Notes under the pieces: generated by a model | The model's input: the letters and a program-made list of their open reading frames with translations, nothing else | Told to the model about the DNA's origin: nothing | Database searches by the model: none | Shown here: piece after piece, positions 46,756 through 59,527 of the stretch | Layout: each line of letters starts with the position of its first letter | Position numbering within the stretch: position 1 is the first letter of the stretch | Source: Ulota crispa | Lineage: Eukaryota; Streptophyta; Bryopsida; Orthotrichales; Orthotrichaceae | Direction of reading: 5' to 3' | DNA: 64,000 bases | Assembly (NCBI GenBank): GCA_963920765.1 | Contig: OY987251.1 | Location: 10,667,219-10,731,218 of the forward strand | Program-made: the position numbers and the translations under genes

Positions 46756-49700
46756 GTGTTGTTGCCTGAGCCAATTTTAGAGGTGGAAAGCCACAAACTC
46801 TCGATATCAGACAAGTATAGACAACGTTCAAGGGACAAGAATCTCTGGATCAGAGAAGTAAAGAGAGCATCTTTGCATAATCCCAGGCTAGTGCGGTGCC
46901 CATGTTGCAAATACAAGGGCATGCGCAAGTGGCACCTAAAAATAGTGGGAGATCATTTAGAAGTATATAGCAGAGCGCATGAGTTTTGAGTGTGAAGAGG
47001 GCCTGGTGAAAGGTGCTCCTCTGACAAAGAGTGGGAGGAGGTATTGGATGTATTTAACAGTACTGAAGTAGAACTGGATGCTGAAGTTGATACGGTACAA
47101 ATGGTTGACAATGGATTTTGTTGTTGACCAGACGGACGTACGTGGCGTAGGAGAGGACGCCATGGAGAACAAAGCATATGCAGAAGTTCAAGCAGACACA
47201 CTCGTAGAAGAAGTCTCTGAGGCTTTTGACGTAGCTGATGTCGTCCACGCTCACTTTGCCATGCAATTTGATGCTAGTAATGTCAACGTGGTAATTGAAG
47301 ATGATTATGAACCTGTTTGAGACCAAGAAGAAAACCACGAATAGCACACTTTTGAATCTATTGTGCTGGAAGGGGCTATTAGACCACTATACCCAAGTTT
47401 GAAATGTACAAAACTGACAGCCACAATTCTTTTCATGAACGTATGTATTGTGCATGGGGTGAGCAATAACTTTGCAGATGAAATGTTCACCCTATTGCAT
47501 AAACACGTTCTCCCAACTGGGAATTGCTTTCCACGTAACTTCTATGCTGCAAAGACACTAACAAGCAAACTAGGATTGTCTTACAATTCAATTCATGCTT
47601 GTGGAAATGGTTGTGTTCTATTTAGAGGGGAGAACGTAGAAGCTGTCCGTTGTCCCAAGTGCAATGGACCTAGGTTCACAGATGAAGTAGAGAAAAGGTT
47701 TCTAGTTAAGGTTCTGAGACATTTTCCTATAATACCCAGATTGCAACGACTTTTCTGTAGCCCGGCTATTTCAGTGCTGATGACCTCGCATGCAAAAAAT
47801 TGCAATAGCAAAGAATGAGGAGATAACTTGGTAAGACACCCCTGCGATTCCAAGGCTTGGAATCACTTCCACCAAATCGTGGATCCCACATTTGGTGACA
47901 ATGCTCGCAATATACACTTTGCTCTTGCAACTAATGGGGTCAATCCTTTCAAGCAAACCAGATCAACCTAGTCTACTTGGCCAGTCATTTTACTAAATTA
48001 TAACCTCCCCCCGTGGTTGTGCACAAAGAAACTTTTCATGTTATTAGCCCTCCTAATACCAGGCAAGCAATCAGTCACTTCTGAAGTTTTTGATGTTTAC
48101 ATGGAGCCCTTGGTAGAAGAGTTGCTTGTGCTCTGGAAGGGTGTACGGGCACATGATGTGAATAAGCAGGTGGGATCAAAGGACTTCACTGTAAGAGCAA
48201 TGTTACTTTGAACAATCCATGATTACCCAGGATATGGGACAGTGGGAGGATTCTTGCACCAAGGATACGCAGCTTGCATTGTATGTAGATCTGAAATTGG
48301 GGTAGAGCACTCCTTTGTATTGAGCAAGCAAACACACGATGGAACACGCCAATGGTTGCCTCAGGGACATGTACACCGAGCGGAAGAAATGAAGGACTAC
48401 TTCAATGGGCTAGTGGAAAACCGCAGCTTGCCTATTAGAGTATTAGGTGAAGAGCAATTGCAACATGCAATTGCATATGAGAGTTGGAGAGCAAGTGTTG
48501 ATAAAGACTCTAGACGTGAAGAGAACCTCTATCATAAATTGACTATCCTATTGAAAGGTAAAATGAGTGTTGTTATCAATTTCATTGAGGCCTTGCAGAC
48601 GCAATGCTGGTGGTCTTGTGATTATTGAAGTTTGAAATGTGTGACGTTGTGAGCAATGGTTTCAGTAAGATTGATTTCTATTTTTTGTGTAACTAGATAT
48701 TTGAAAGAAGAAGTACTCAAATACAATGTTCATAGGAATGTTGGCCAAAATTTTCTCTCATTTTGGATCTGAACTCCAGTTAGTTTTGAAACAGTTAGTG
48801 CCTAATATATGAAAATTGTTGCAGAAGATGACCAATTGATGAACAACTCCCAAGTAATAACATAGTAGTACTATAGTTCTTTACTTTCACATGATCCAAT
48901 CCCTCAACTAAGAAAGTACTATGGAGATTATATTGAGTTGTGTTGTAGTAGTTTATTGTCGGAGTCCTCACAATGAGTGCACAGTGAACTCCATGAAATT
49001 GTGGGAGAATCATAGTCTAATACTTGTTGTTAATTGGCTGAGACAAACAAGTGCAACAGAAGTTTGTAGTATTAACAAAGGAAGGTAACGTTTATTGCAC
49101 TTTGGCACTCGGATGAGTTTTGATCTTGCATTTTTATGTTGGCTTTTGGAAAATTTGGTATGAGTTCAGGATAAATCTGTGAATACCGATGTGGTCATTC
49201 AGGTTGCATTGGAATTTAAGATGTGAAGTCCAGTATTGCATACGTATTGTGAATCACTTAATGCTCTTCATTGTTTTTGTGGAGTGCAGGACTTGCTAAT
49301 TTGTTACACCCTTGATCCTATGCATTGTGAAATGAACTTGGCCAAGAACTTCTTAAAAACGATCACTGGGAAGAAAGACACAATGAAAGTGAGGCGAGAT
49401 CTGCAACGTCGGAATCTTTGGCCAGATTTGTGGTTATGGCCAAATCCAAGAAGGGGAGGTAAAATGATGAAACCCTTAGCGCCCTACGTCTTAACCAAAA
49501 GCGAGTTCAACACATTTGCAACCACAATAGAGCGACTAAAAACACCCTCTGGACATTCTTCTACTTTGGGCAAGTAAATTCATCGTAAGAAATTTGGAGG
49601 GTTGAAGTCTCATGACTACCATGTGCTAATGCAACAAGTCTTGTTGCTCGTTTTACGGGGATTGTTGCAAGCTGGTCTTTGGATGGCAATTATGAGAATG

Positions 49701-51407
49701 TGTAAGGTCTATAGGAGGATTTGTACAACCGTGTATGATCCATTAGAGTACAAGGCACTCCAAATAGATGTAGCCGAGAGCATGGCATTGCTAGAGATGG
49801 AATTTCCACCGTCTTTCTTTGATATCATGACTCATTTATTGTATCATTTAGTTCAAGAATTGGATATATGTGGTCTTGTATCAACTAGATGGATGTATCT
49901 TGTTGAGAGGTACATGAAGACCTTAAAAGTGTACATGCAAAATATGGCAACGCCAAAGGCTACAATGGCTGAAGGTTACTTGAAAGAAGAGTGTCTAGGG
50001 TTTGTTATGGAGTACTTACAGAGATTTACAGCAGTGCAAAGGCGGGTTTTGGGATGCTGACAAAGAGTACGGTGACGCTGAAGAAGTGTTGGAAGGTGCT
50101 GGAAAGCCATATATCATGAGTAATGATTTGCGAGACTTAGCACACCAATTTGTTTTAGAGAACACAATGATGATGCAACCGTGGTTGAGGTAAGGGAGTT
50201 TTTTTTTTTAAAATTTTCTTGTTAAATTACTTAAGTAATTTTGACCACTCTGTCACCAATGCCAAGAGAGACGTTTAATACCTGAGTTGGAAGTTAGAGA
50301 GTGTGAATAACATAGAGAAACGACATAATGAGATGGACGGTGCTGCAAAGAGTAGGAACATTTATGTAGCGTTTGAAATCAAACAATTGTAGCATAAGTT
50401 GTCTTGAATTAGTATGTCACGCAACTACAAGTAAATGACTACAGAAGAACTAAATGACAACTGCATGAGACTGCATGTAAACTACATTGAGTAATGTTTG
50501 ACTGAGTAGAAACTACAACTGCAAAAAAATTGGGGGACTTCTTACTTACAACTGCAATGAGGAATTCTTTAGTTGGGTGTTGTCAAACTACTCTAGAACC
50601 ACTGTGTGTAATGAGTTTTCTAAGATTGCATGAATGGCAGAGGCAGTATTTGTCAAGTAGGGGAACTGGGCTTGCAAGAGGTGGATATTGGAGAGAGCGA
50701 CCAACCATGAAGTTGTTGGATTTGAAGTATGGGCAAGGGCAACCTTCGAAGATAACTTGCAGGATATCACAGAGGCTGAGCGACGGAAAGGCTTGACGAA
50801 GTGTACAAGACCTACTCAAGTAGCAACCAGATATACTAGAATAAAGTCTTTTGGAAACCATTTTCATACAGATGAGCCTTCCACCTCGCAGTTCCAAACC
50901 TTTGATAGTGGAATCGTTTTGAGGTTCGAGGTACCTAGCGGGAACGCAACCGACATTACAGTGAATTACGTGGAGGTGGTGAAGGAAATTATTAGAATGC
51001 ACTACGCTCCACTGGAAACCCCTGTCATTCTTCTTCGATGTGAGTGGATTAAAAGACATGACAACCAAGGTAATCAAACTTACACCAGGGATGATGCAGG
51101 CTTTTTAGTTGTGAACTTCAAACACAAAATGCCAAAGATGATGGAGCCTTTTGTCTTTCCCAGCCAGGCAACCCAAGTATTTATTTCGGATGTTCAAGCC
51201 AAGCCAGGTTGGAAAGTAGTTCTAAAAAAAGAAGCTCGCGCCAAAAGAGAGGTGGTAGACACGTCAGACGTGTTCACAACAACTAGAACAAAACCTAGAG
51301 GTTTGGTAGCACCTATCCAATTTCTGCAAACACGGCTTACACCTTCTCTAGTGGGCGCAATTGAATTATTTGCAAAAGATAATTTACTAGCACATGCAAG
51401 ATATTAG
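46756..51407 (+). pseudogene. CACTA (En/Spm) transposase Tnp2, decayed
   Basis: This is the catalytic transposase of a plant CACTA element. In order: CPCCKYKGMRKW (46.9 kb), a transposase-associated Cys cluster; acidic spacer; CGNGCVLFRGE, RCPKCNGPRF and LRHFPIIPRLQRLF (47.60-47.76 kb), typical of Tnp2. Then come MLLALLIPGKQS and VYMEPLVEELLVLW (48.0-48.1 kb). At 48209-48211 a TGA replaces the Trp codon before TIHDYPGYG, which contains a catalytic Asp. After a non-matching stretch (48.63-49.2 kb, perhaps an intron) comes LDPMHCEMNLAKNF (49.31 kb), with the second catalytic Asp. DUF4218 follows (HLLYHLVQELDICG, RWMYLVERYMKTLK; 49.83-49.95 kb), with a frame shift near 50050. The C-terminal DUF4216-like part is at 50688-51407 (RYTRIKSFGNHFHT, PGWKVVLKKEARAKR). 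Stops at 47818, about 47970, 48211 and 49577 make it inactive, though damage is modest. Confidence 0.9.
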
Positions 51408-53224
51408 AGCGTACTCAATGGTAGTTAAGTCAAGGAATGCACAGTTTATGCTCTACTTACTTCAATTCAATAAATATATGAGGTTTTCTCTATCATGAAA
51501 TGTATGTATAATTCTAAGCTACCATAGGTGACGTCTTGTTTCTACAAGTTTGGTTTTGCCTATCACAAAATTTATTTGGTTTAAACCTCAATAGTTGATG
51601 TCATCTTTGTACTGGTAAAGTAAATCCAAAATTGAATCCCAGTTGTTGCTGAATGAGAACGTTCGTGTACATCTCAAATATGACTGGAGCTCAACTATGC
51701 AATGACTGAATGAAAAGTCTAAGATTACCTATAAAACCTTAATGAACAACTTGCAAACAACTGCTACACTACCACTGTAGGTGGATGCATTCACACTAAA
51801 AGTGAGCAAAGAGAAATTGGCTACTGCCCTCCTTCCAAGAATCACTACGGGCAGCTAAAGTAATAATGGCATTGAATTTTTTAGAAAAACTTGTCATAGT
51901 GCTATTCAAGTTGTTTATCAGTGGCAATGGAGTAATGGTTGCCTACTAGTTGTATAGACCCTCAACTCCCTTCCAACTGGCTGCTTGAGTTGTCACAGGA
52001 ATATCAAGTCTGCAGCATATTCATCCGCTCTTGGATCTAAAACAGGTAACAAAATCTAATATCAATTTTTTGAAACAAACCTCATTGCTGACAAAGAATC
52101 ATACTATTGCACTGCTTCTCCTCCAAGTCCACCCTTCTTCATAGTTGTTCTGCAATTGCAGTTCAGTTGTTTTGGACGTGAAGTTGTAGATCTGTTGATT
52201 AGATTTTGGCCCTTTTTCTTCTAGTGATTGATATTGATTGTTTATTAGCAAACACTCATTCTATGACTGTGTCAGTCCAAAATGGTCTACAAGCAGTTTA
52301 CCCTATTATCACTAGGCCTAAAGTCCAAAATTACTTACAAAAGCTATAATGCACCAAATATAATGGTCATGGTATCATTTAAAAGATAATAAAGTCAAAG
52401 TTTTGTATCAAGTTCCAAATTTCTAAACAAAGTCAATTCTGTATTAGTTATCAAGGTTTCAATGAGGTAAAGTCAAAATTAAGCTCAAATTTGAAATTGC
52501 CCTATTATCTTTTCCTTAGAGATATTAGTTGTTATGCATGTCATATTTTGTTGTTTTCATCTTTGGTCTTCTTCTTACTTTCCTTGACCTTTGTGGTCAT
52601 CCATAAGTGCTAGCAAAGTTGAAAATTATTAGTTTTTTTTAGTATTTTGCAACTGACATTGCTATAACTAAGGCGTGGGGGTGATAAACTGTATTCCTAA
52701 CTAAGGCCTTTATAGCTAATATGCTCTATTTTTTGCAAATTTTAATCATATGGAACAAAAATTACATGACTAAGTAAAAAATTATAAGACCTTTTTTGCA
52801 ATACTTGTAAATCTAAATTTGAAGCTAAACCTTAATAAATATGAATTTTTGAAGATAGAGAAGTGATAATAGGGTAAACTACCTGTAGAGGTTTAGAATC
52901 AAAATAAGGAATGTTCAAAAAAAGTCTATAGTAAAAAGGAACAAACTAACAAATAAAAAAAGAAGAGAAAATAGAGATAAAGGGGTGGTCATAGTACCTA
53001 CCGAACTGTTGCAACAAAAGATGCCAATTGGAGGATAGAGCTTTGCTGTAGGAAAAAAAGGGGGGTACTTGACAAAAAGCCTAATTGAAGTGTAGAATTT
53101 TCTATCATTCTCTCAAGGTAGGTGTGACAAGGAGAGTATAGAATCAATAGACTTCTTTAATTTGTTAGCAAAATTGGTAAAGGTGCAAATACCGTTACCA
53201 AAATTGGTGAAGAATGTTTTTATA
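51408..53224. other. Non-coding stretch downstream of Tnp2
   Basis: No gene is recognised. ACAACT/GTTGT words up to about 52200 resemble those elsewhere in the CACTA region; beyond that the DNA is plain AT-rich. Confidence 0.4.
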
Positions 53225-53585
53225 TTTTATGTGATGTTATCTTACCTCTTAAAGGACCAAGTGTCCTCTCTAGGGACAAATGGGATTTTGGGCATGTACC
53301 TATGGTTAAGTTACTTTGTGTGATTTTTCAAAGCTTTTATGGAAGACGGGGAATTCAAAAATCTTTTGTGGGCATTTAAGTTTTTCCTCATTCTAACATT
53401 TATTGAAGAAGTTAAAAATGAATTTATGAGAATTTTAGTTTGGCAGGCAGCCAAATTTTTTTTTTTAGTTTTCATTTTTTTAAAATAAAAATTTGAGGTT
53501 AGTTCTTTAGACTTATGTATGTGTGGGAAGCTTTGAATCATTCAATTCTAATTGATGAGATAAAAGTTATGAGAAGCTTTATCAT
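53225..53585 (+). repeat. Dispersed repeat, about 340 bp, copy 2
   Basis: A diverged direct copy of 4425-4765, with the same order of shared blocks (GGGCATGTACCTATG, TTATTGAAGAAGTTA, GAAGCTTTGAATCATTCAAT). Confidence 0.7.
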
Positions 53586-53930
53586 ACTACAAAAATTAGA
53601 CTAACCTCTTTAATATCACATCTCCACTTTGAAACACATCTTATTAAGATTACAGTGACCTCTATAAGCAGTTGCATCTTGGCCTTTGTCTTGACCTTTG
53701 TGATATTGTGTCTCTACTCTATGTGATTCAATTTGAAGACTTATTAAAAAATTTACTCAGCATTCTATCTAATATATAAAACCTTAATTAAATTATAATG
53801 ATGAATGGTTAGGTTAGCAAGCGCTAAACATTAGTGCAAAATAACGAAAAAATTAGAACGTGTGTTATATTTGTTCAAAAATACAAACAAAACAAATAGC
53901 TTTGCTACAAGAGCCTTTGCCTTTGTACTG

Positions 53931-54235
53931 TACACCAAATAGTGCATTTAGGTTGCCTTAACAATTAGGTTGCCTTACCTTGGAAAGTTACCGCATGATC
54001 CACCACTTGCCCAGTTAGAAGTGCATGCAACTCTTTATATTTTTAGATTTCACTTGATTTACAACTTGGATATTGCTAGTTTGTCTTTCTACAGCTTTGT
54101 AGTAGTTGTCAAGTTTTTCAAAAATGATTTATTACAATAATTATTGCTAAAAATTACTGTAGCACCAGTAAGTATTTAGATAATGTGGAATGTTGAGAAA
54201 TTAGTGTGGACAACCTAAATACACTATTTGATGTA
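53931..54235. mobile_element. MITE family A, full copy
   Basis: Inverted ends CACCAAATAGTGCATTTAGG and, on the reverse strand, CATCAAATAGTGTATTTAGG are both bordered by TA. The 305-bp element has inner words shared by the family (CAACAATTAGGTTGCCTTA-type, GCATGCAACTCT, TTGAGAAATTAGTGTG). It has no coding capacity. TA borders suggest a Tc1/mariner or PIF-type origin. Confidence 0.85.
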
Positions 54236-54336
54236 CAATGTACATTGACTCACTTTTTGAGTAATGTACCTACCTACTAAAACCTACTCAAACTTTTGTA
54301 GGATAGTTTCTCTTCATGCAGAGCCTCCATAACTTT

Positions 54337-54521
54337 GTATACCAAGGGTTTTGTTTCCCCCCCGGTTGGAGGTATATCCCTCCCAAGATACTTGGGGGGA
54401 ATATAATTATATTGTTATTGCTCTGGTTGGCCCCACAACAAGTACAATATAACTATATTCCCCCAGGGATCCCGGAAGGGATATACCTCTAGCCGGGGGG
54501 GAAACAAAACCCCTGGTATAC
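54337..54521. mobile_element. Foldback element, near-complete palindrome
   Basis: Two arms of about 75 bp are reverse complements with few mismatches. The outer parts read GTATACCAAGGGTTTTGTTT and the mirror AAACAAAACCCCTGGTATAC, followed by runs of C or G, a GGTATATCCC segment and ATATAATTATATTG / CAATATAACTATAT. The loop is about 30 bp. It could form a strong hairpin. Confidence 0.8.
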
Positions 54522-56827
54522 AATAGGCCAGGGCACATGCTCGTTTTTTATGCCCGCCACCCGCCACACCCCGCCATCCGCCTGGCCGCGTGTCACGATG
54601 TGGGTGGGTAGTCCGGCTGGCACATGGTGGAGTGGGGTGGCGGAGCTGTGCTTTGCGCACATGCTCTGCTGCACCGCTCTGCTAGGCCAATTCTTTTTTT
54701 TTTTTAAATATTGAAGATAGGTTTCACAATTAGTCATATTTTGAAAATAGACCTAACAATTAAAAATATCAAAATTAGGCCTCGTCATATATTAAAAGTA
54801 GGCATTGCAACTAAGGTGACCAAAATTTGTGCATGTTTATTCATGGGAATTGATATGTGCACATCGGAAGGGGGTGGTAGATTTTAGATATCTATCATCA
54901 AAAAGCTGATTGGAAAATTGGTGTCAAGTATTGGTGTTCAAGGAATTTTAGGAAATTTTAGAAAAAATTGAAACTTTGTTGAAGGTAGATTTATTGGTTT
55001 TCAGGTTTTTTTTTTTTTTTTTTCCAAAAGTTGATGGCTAGAGTCAATTTCAACATTCAATTTTAATGTCCTTTATACCTTATTCCAGTTATTTTTGGTG
55101 GGAGATAAACTGCAAGCATACCTCTTACACACCAAATAGTGTCATGAATAATATAATTAATAATGTCACAAAGCCTATGACAAGTTGCCACATTGAAAAA
55201 ATAGGCATCAAGTTGAGAATAAAATGAAAGATTTCCCTTGAGCACTTTCCTAGGTAGTGAGGGTCATTAAATACTAAAATTTTGTCATCTAACAAAATCT
55301 CAAAGTGTTTTTGCACTAATTTCACTTGGAATGTTATTGTTATATAGATAAGAATTCATTCACCATTGAATTCCTTTTATTGATAATAATTTTTATTCAA
55401 TAAAGGGAGATAAAAAAATTCTTTGTAATAGGTGGTAGCTCTTTGATAGATGCATTGGAGGCTCATGTATGAAATTGTGGTCATGGACTTGGAAGGGGGG
55501 TCATTAATTTTGAAGCAACTACAACAAATACTAAATCATCATAAGTGGTTGTTCCCAATTTTGTACACAAAAGTTGCCATTTTTGCATTAAAAGTTTTGA
55601 GCGGTTATAAATAATCAAAAAAGTCCATACCAAACCACATTCAATCACAAATATCTTAAAATGTGCATAACCTTTTTGGAGGCTTTTTTGGTAGCACCCT
55701 CTAAAAGCCTTGAAGGTCAAGATCCTACAATTACAATTTTTTTCATATTTAATAATGATCATGGCAAAGACAATTTAGAAACTTCAAAACTGCCTTCAAA
55801 AAACAAGAACACCTTAAGGGTTATATTCATTAAATTGGGTCAAAACGTTCATTTTGGGACTTCTGAAGGTTTGGGGTGATCACCCCAAATCCGAGCTCCA
55901 TTGTTTCTTTTTGGTACATGTGTCCTCACTTGAGAGGAGGAATTTGTGAGGGAAAAAATCTTAGTGGCTCACACTGAATTTGATACTTTTGAATATGGTT
56001 TGAGGTAACATTTTGGATTTAAGGTGGAGTACAAAATGGCATCTTTGTTTTGCCCAATTTACCTAATATGACGTTCCTTAGGCATTTAGCGGTTATGCAA
56101 CATGAATTTTTGTGGCATTAATGGAGTCATTTATTGTGCTGACCCATTTTCGGCTCACATTTGCAAATGTGGTGAATTAACCGCTAAATGCATAAGGCAC
56201 CCAATTTGGGAGTTTACAAAACTTTGAAGATGAATAAAACTTGATCAATTCACTACTTCTAGTAAAAAAAATTCAATACAAGTTTGTTTTGAAATTTGTT
56301 TTCAACACCAAAATTTTGGTTTTGATGATGAATGTTGATGATATTTCTGCTCAAGCTTTTATACAAGGGTGTACATTGTAATCTTGAGTTTTCTAGTGTT
56401 TGAAAATCTTGAGAATGAGCTTCAAATACACTAAAGCTTGGAGAAAAATCCACATTAGAAATTCATTTAAAAAGAATAGAGGAGTAGATTTTGAAAGTTG
56501 TAAATTAATTGATGTTAAACATTCAATGACCTTAAACCTCATATTTTTTTGGTGACCAACTTTTTAGATTTGACATGTGAAATGTGAGGATTGGAAGATT
56601 TCAAGTCACTTTTGCAATTTTAACACCCTTGTGTTCAAACATTTAAATCATTCAAATTATAAGTGATATTGTTGTGTTTTCTTTTTCCATGTAATCTCTA
56701 ACATGTTTACTTCAAATATGTATGGTTAAAATTTAAAAATACTTGATAAAATTTATGAAAAGGTTGATTGATTGTTTAGTTTCATGAAAACTCCAAGAAG
56801 TTGAGATAGGCCTTGGGCATCTAGGGG
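54522..56827. other. Intergenic; one GC-rich patch, otherwise AT-rich
   Basis: About 54530-54690 is strikingly GC-rich (CCGCCACCCGCC, GGGGTGGCGGAG) and ends at a poly-T run, so on the minus strand it begins with poly-A; its nature is unknown. The rest has no recognisable gene. Confidence 0.4.
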
Positions 56828-57060
56828 TTAAGGGGATAAACCCTTAAATGTGTGAGGAGCTCATAGTAAGCAGTACAATATGATGTATTTTTCTTGTATT
56901 TGGAATGCATCCATACCTTTACTATATTTGAGATCAACAAAGAAGTTAGAACGTAGATCAATCTTGTTCTAGTGAAGTAGTCAAGATCCTAAATTAAAAG
57001 TTTTTGTTGGTAGCAAATGCCAATTATACAACAACGTACATACTATGTCCTATGGTTGCT
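56828..57060 (-). repeat. Dispersed repeat family D, inverted copy
   Basis: The reverse strand reads the family words GGCATTTGCTACCAACAA, TTTGTTGATCTCAAATATAG and GGATGCATTCCAAATACAAG. The uninterrupted start, CATAGTATGTACGTTGTTG, is also present. Confidence 0.8.
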
Positions 57061-57274
57061 TGGTCATTTAAGAGTTAAGGGATCCCATATCAAAAAGTTT
57101 TGGATTGATGTGAAATCTACATCACTGTCTTGTGCTTAGGCAAGGAGGCTCCATGAATTTTTGTGAAATTCTTTGAAACTTAATCAGTGGTGACGTGGTC
57201 AAAAGGATGGGCATTTTTAATTCCATCACTAGATTGGTTAGATGGGGGACATATGTTGACAAAAAAAAGCATGA

Positions 57275-57453
57275 CGCTGACTAGTGGCGGAGGCAAAATT
57301 CACTGGTTCGAGTTCCACCAGTGTGCGAGGCGGAGAAGGATGTTTCTCATCCGCACCCACCAGTGGCGCTGTGCATGTGCGCGGCCCTAATGTTATGTCC
57401 TCCGCCGCTGCAGTCAGACGGCTCAGACCCCCATAAAGAAAAGAAAAAAAGGG
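57275..57453 (+). mobile_element. Possible tRNA-derived SINE
   Basis: GGTTCGAGTTCC at 57305-57316 is a good polymerase III B box. An A-box-like TAGTGGCGGAGGC lies about 23 bp upstream, which is closer than usual. The GC-rich body ends in AAAGAAAAGAAAAAAAGGG. Target duplications were not found. Confidence 0.35.
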
Positions 57454-58730
57454 CAAAAACCTGGTGAACGAGATTCAAAGGGACGGTTCATCGAGAAACG
57501 CAATGGAAGTCATGGAACTATGGAAGAAGCGCAAGACGCCGAGACCGGGTCTCCATCTCCTCCGAAACGGGAGACAAAAAGCAACCAAATCAAAAGCCGG
57601 GGAAAAGGAGAGGAGCTATGAACTCTGGACTCTGGAGATCCGATTCCGAAGCGGACACTTGCGCAAGTTGCGGAGACCACGATTCACGGGCCCAGCAGAC
57701 GCCACTCTGGTCCAGAACGTTTGCGACGTAGCTAGATGAGGGCATGAGGGCGCATGGCGCTACAGTAAACGCGGGGAATCGTGTCATCCGCCCAGTTCCA
57801 CAGTCACCACGCCCACAGCCCCATAACTTCCTGCCATAACTTACTGCCACTGACCCCACCCTCTCGCTCCACGCTCCACCAGTCCACCGCACCCCTGCCA
57901 GCGCATCCATCTCTCAGTATCTCTCACATTCCACGATCATCCTCCACCGCTTCCACACTTCCACACTTCCACCTGATGCTCTTGCAACCAACACTTCTGG
58001 GCTTCTGCCCTGCTCTATTTACACATCAGCATCCAGCAGCATTGGGTCCTTTGCTGTCAGGAACATATAACCATCCACAGTCCTCCACTTGTTAGCTCCC
58101 ATCTCTCGGAGTCCGGACGATACACAACGCAGCCATGATCATTGCCACTTCCCCTCCCCCCTCGTCCTCGTCGTCCTCATCGTCATCGTGATCGACATTG
58201 TCAGTGCCGGGATAATTCTGGTAAGATCTCTCTCTCTCTTTCTCGCAATGGTCACGCTGATTTTTCGGTCCAGTCTATCCAGAATCTTGCGGCGACTGTA
58301 CTGTCGCTAGCTAATTTAGTTCACATGTCCCCCGTTTGGCGTTTATTACTCCAAAGCTCACTACCATGTTGTTCCAGCGTTGTGTGTGAGCTTTGGAGTT
58401 CCGAAAGCAGGCTAGCTTATGAGCCTTTTGGGGTGTGACTATGGCAGACGACGGCTATGTCGGAAGCTCAAGCGGTTGAGACTCTGAATTTTTAGGGTTT
58501 TGCTTGCGGTTTGTGAGTGAGTGAGTGAGGGAGTTAGTGAGTGAGTTAGTGAGTGAATTAGTGAGTGAGTGCCGATTGAAAACGTATATGGAGGCGGCGC
58601 GTGCAGGTCATTATCCAAGTTGGGCAGACTGCCGGGGAGACTGAAGGTGACGTAGACCTGCACATCGCTGTTGAGAGGGTCCTGTCCTGTCCTGGTCGGC
58701 GTGTTTGTAGACTTCCCCAACTATTCCCTC
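57454..58730. promoter_or_regulatory. GC-rich region upstream of the PQ-loop gene
   Basis: About 1.3 kb is much richer in C and G than its surroundings, with CT-rich runs, and probably includes the promoter and 5' leader of the PQ-loop gene. ATG 58135 opens an 18-codon frame of mostly Ser that stops at once. A strong donor-like G|GTAAGATC follows CCGGGATAATTCTG near 58219 and may start a leader intron. No protein gene is supported on either strand. Confidence 0.4.
58510..58575. repeat. (GTGA)n-type microsatellite
   Basis: About 65 bp of GTGA units mixed with GTTA variants. Confidence 0.9.
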
Positions 58731-59261
58731 CGTCCCTCAAAAAACGTGCTAAAAGTATCCTTGCAAATGATTAATTGTGTTTTTAAGTCTTTGTGGTAGT
58801 GAGTGACACATGCATTCTAGAATCAATATCTCGTCTACCAAAATCTATGCAAAATCTCCTGCTTTGTTGATGTCGTCGTCGTTTGGGCACCCAAATTTCA
58901 TACACTAAAAGTACCATATTTGTGCTCGATTTAAAAGATTAGGACCAACAATGGCACCTCACATGGGCAAGGGCCAAGCTTGCCAGGAGAGGAATGCTCT
59001 CTAATCACTTAACTTGCCCTTACCCTATTAGATCATTGAACATGATGAACGCTTTCGCATTGTTTGAAATCAACAAAAGGGAGCTTCTTCCTTTGTTTTA
59101 AAGTGGTACAAGAAATGTGTCTTATTTGGACCTTTGTAGAAGGACAGAAGGGAGTACTTGAAAACTAGGACTTTCAGCTCTAAAAACAGATTCCACCCAA
59201 GTGTGTGTCAGTTCAAATTGAATTAAATTGTGTGAGGGTTTTTGCCTTTTTTTTGGTCTTT

Positions 59262-59480
59262 TTTTTTATTGCCAGAATCTTCAACAACGGTGGGAGGTTT
59301 TTTTTATCTTGTTTTTTTTGCCAGAATCGTCAACAGGGGTGGAAGGGTTTTTTTGTCTCTTTTTTTTTGCCAGATTCTTCAACAACGGTGTGAGTTTTTT
59401 TGATATCTTGTTTTTTTGCCAGAATCTTCAACAGGGGTGTGAGGTGTTTTTTTTGTTGTGTTTATTTGTCCAGATTGTGC
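59262..59480 (+). repeat. 49-bp minisatellite of T-tract plus CCAG modules
   Basis: Five units have GCCAGA or TCCAGA at 59271, 59320, 59369, 59418 and 59468, a period of 49-50 bp. Each is a run of T followed by (G/T)CCAGA, TCTTCAACA and a G-rich tail. Every unit therefore resembles a plant 3' splice site. The array ends about 50 bp before the PQ-loop start codon. Confidence 0.85.
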
Positions 59481-59527
59481 AACAAGCGTGAGAGGGAGGA
59501 TTGATTGGAGGTGGAGGTGGTGGAGAG

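Larger units (their letters stand above)
34600..52200. mobile_element. Composite region of CACTA (En/Spm) debris
   Basis: The stretch contains a Tnp2 relic on the plus strand and Transposase_24-type remains on the minus strand. It is unusually rich in GTTGTAACT / ACAACTAC-type words at its edges and between the coding parts (for example near 34640, 41470-41530, 43865-43905, 46500-46680, 50400-50520, 51730-51780 and 52150-52190). Composition is less AT-rich than in flanking DNA. True CACTA termini could not be identified, so the limits are approximate and more than one element may be involved. Confidence 0.4.

Noticed and set aside
57281-57316. A tRNA gene
   Set aside because: There is a B box, but the A box is too close and no acceptor stem or cloverleaf can be formed; a SINE is more likely.
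58089-58310. Hydrophobic ORF (LVVLIVIVIDIVSAGIIL) as a membrane protein gene
   Set aside because: No in-frame ATG before the hydrophobic stretch, and the sequence is low-complexity GTC/ATC runs in a presumed leader.
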